DNA of 6,436 nucleotides from an uncultured Actinoplanes sp. (GTDB taxonomy: Bacteria > Actinomycetota > Actinomycetes > Mycobacteriales > Micromonosporaceae), in NCBI GenBank assembly GCA_934667465.1, contig CAKUMG010000351.1, positions 1-6,436 on the forward strand. The letters run 5' to 3'. Shown here one piece after another: positions 5,461-6,436 of this stretch. Each line of letters starts with the position of its first letter. Position 1 is the stretch's first letter. The notes beneath the pieces are model-generated. The model was not told the origin of the DNA. It did no database searches and saw only the letters and a program-made list of their open reading frames with translations. A program made the translations under genes and the position numbers.

Positions 5461-5970
5461 ATGAGGCGGGTTCTCGTGGTGGGGATGTCCGGGGCGGGGA
5501 AGACCACGGCGGCCCGGCGGCTGGCGGGCGTGCTCGGGGTGCCGTTCCACGAGATGGATGCCCTGGCGATCGGGCCCGGCTGGTCCGTGCCGGCCACGCT
5601 GGTGGCCGATGTCGGGGAGCTCGTGGCCAGGCCGGGCTGGGTGATCGACTCGTGGGGGCGGCCGGAGGTCCGGGCGGCGCTGTTAGCCGCGGCCGACACC
5701 GTGGTGTGGCTCGACTACCCGCGCCGCGTGGTGCTGCCCCGCCTGTTGCGCAGGTCTCTGCGGCGCTCGTGGCGGCGCGAGCGGATCTTCGGCGGCAACG
5801 TGGAGCGGTGGCGCGAGTGGCTCACGCGCGAGCACCCGCTCTGGCACGCGGTCACGACGTTCGGCGCGCGCCGGCGCGAACTGGCCGGGCTCACGGCAAG
5901 CCGGCGAACCGTGCGGCTGACCTCACCGGCGAGGTTCGAGCGGTGGCTTCGAGAGCAGGGCGCGCGCTGA
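5461..5970 (+). CDS. P-loop NTPase, adenylate-kinase-like (topology-modulation/FlaR-type)
   Basis: The protein is 169 residues. It opens with a Walker A loop, GMSGAGKTT (8-16), directly after the first strand. Next come HEMDAL (30-35) and IGPGW (37-41), a substrate-side pattern seen in small nucleotide- or shikimate-kinase-like proteins often annotated as adenylate kinase or topology modulation protein. Strand VVWLDYP (81-87) carries a Walker B-like Asp85. It is followed by an Arg-rich lid region, RRVVLPRLLRRSLRRSWRR (88-106), and FGGNVERWREWL. The real substrate of this group is not established. The ATG lies seven bases after the stop of the membrane-protein gene and lacks a good Shine-Dalgarno, so translation may be coupled. 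Its stop is one base from the stop of the convergent DUF72 gene. Confidence 0.8.
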   Translation: MRRVLVVGMSGAGKTTAARRLAGVLGVPFHEMDALAIGPGWSVPATLVADVGELVARPGWVIDSWGRPEVRAALLAAADTVVWLDYPRRVVLPRLLRRSLRRSWRRERIFGGNVERWREWLTREHPLWHAVTTFGARRRELAGLTASRRTVRLTSPARFERWLREQGAR

Positions 5971-5971
5971 G

Positions 5972-6436
5972 TCAGAGCAGGTCGAGCAGCGTACGGGCAT
6001 TGCGCTGGGCATTGTCTCCGGAGCAGTTGTTCATGAAGACCTGCGTGCGTTCCGTCGCGTCGGCGAGGGCGTGGATGCGCGGCGCCCACTCGCGCAGTTC
6101 CGCGTCGGAGTAGTCGTAGCCGAACTTCTCGTGGATGTCCTTGCTGGTCCACTTGTCGCTGTGGCCGTGGAAACGGATCACGGCGAGGTCGGCCGTCGCT
6201 TCGGTGAGCGGCGGGACCGAGGACTTGTGCCCCTGCGGCATGTCGACGCAGACGAGCGGCAATTCGTGCGTACGGAGGAAGTCGAGGGTTTCCGCGGCAT
6301 TGTCGCCGTCGAACCAGGACGCGTTGCGGAACTCGAAGACCGGGCGCAACGGTTTGCAGCGCGCAGCGACCTCGCGCAGATAGTCCCTGTTGGACCGGCG
6401 GATGCCCCACCAGGGCGGGACCTGGAACAGGACCGC
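5972..6436 (-). CDS. DUF72 family protein (YecE-like), partial: C-terminal 154 residues
   Basis: The reading frame is open from the right edge of the window to a TGA at 5974-5972, so the N-terminal part of a protein that is usually about 240-300 residues lies outside. At the edge the sequence reads AVLFQVPPWWGIRRSNRDYL, then PVFEFRNASWF, IRFHGH and VFMNNCSGDNAQRNARTLLDLL. These are conserved blocks of DUF72 (PF01904), a TIM-barrel-like family of unknown function that includes E. coli YecE. A TTG at 6349 is not the true start, because conserved family sequence continues upstream of it. In many members the penultimate block reads NNH; here it is NNC. Confidence 0.9.
   Translation of the reverse strand, partial: AVLFQVPPWWGIRRSNRDYLREVAARCKPLRPVFEFRNASWFDGDNAAETLDFLRTHELPLVCVDMPQGHKSSVPPLTEATADLAVIRFHGHSDKWTSKDIHEKFGYDYSDAELREWAPRIHALADATERTQVFMNNCSGDNAQRNARTLLDLL

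Noticed and set aside
3833..5699. Long minus-strand frames (3833-4738 and 4620-5699) opposite the oxidoreductase, membrane protein and NTPase
   Set aside because: Their sequences are low-complexity Arg/Gly/Pro/Ala with no domain. The plus-strand genes have clear Rossmann, membrane and Walker A features.
5715..6410. A 231-codon minus-strand frame overlapping the NTPase and DUF72 genes
   Set aside because: It is out of frame with the conserved DUF72 blocks and antisense to the NTPase; it is an Arg-rich shadow.
1..6436. Search for tRNA, CRISPR, insertion-sequence ends, toxin-antitoxin or phage genes
   Set aside because: I found no cloverleaf-like sequence, spaced repeats, transposase motifs or paired small genes with toxin or antitoxin features. 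Base composition is even across the window, apart from a short AT-rich patch near 1307-1315.

Overview
This is a very GC-rich window with strong G/C bias at third codon positions and long spurious open frames on the opposite strands. It contains TANNNT-type leaderless promoters, an actinobacterial-style DksA/TraR zinc-finger protein and a coenzyme-F420-reductase-like oxidoreductase. Together these point to a high-GC actinomycete chromosome, perhaps of the Micromonosporaceae/Streptomyces kind; the genus is inference. I see no tRNA, rRNA, CRISPR array, insertion sequence or phage gene.

Layout. (1) At 10-1296 (+) lies a JmjC/cupin-type 2-oxoglutarate/Fe(II) protein hydroxylase of the ribosomal-oxygenase type. 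It converges, across a 155-bp gap holding two small hairpins, on (2) a 387-residue protein of unknown function (1452-2615, -). (3) Upstream of that gene, on the same strand, is a TetR/AcrR-family repressor (2746-3324, -). Between the two lies a roughly 40-bp tandem duplication that copies the 3' end of the repressor gene. (4) Divergent from the repressor is a small DksA/TraR-type zinc-finger protein (3378-3704, +). (5) Next come an 87-residue orphan (3721-3984, -) and an NADP-binding F420-reductase-like protein (3983-4720, +), whose start codons sit on the same CATG. (6) A four-helix membrane protein with a Gln/Pro heptad tail (4755-5453, +) is followed seven bases later by an adenylate-kinase-like P-loop NTPase (5461-5970, +). 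(7) The C-terminal part of a DUF72 protein (5972 to the window edge, -) converges on the NTPase gene with a one-base gap.

The most notable structure is regulatory. An identical 14-base sequence occurs once in the repressor/DksA divergent promoter (3343-3356) and once, in reversed orientation, just upstream of the unknown 387-residue gene (2634-2647). The simplest reading is that the repressor controls itself, the DksA-like gene and the unknown gene through one operator type. The two divergent promoters look leaderless and mirror-symmetric: each -10 hexamer is six bases from its ATG, and neither gene has a Shine-Dalgarno sequence. The remaining genes look like ordinary accessory or housekeeping genes, and nothing shows that they belong to one pathway.
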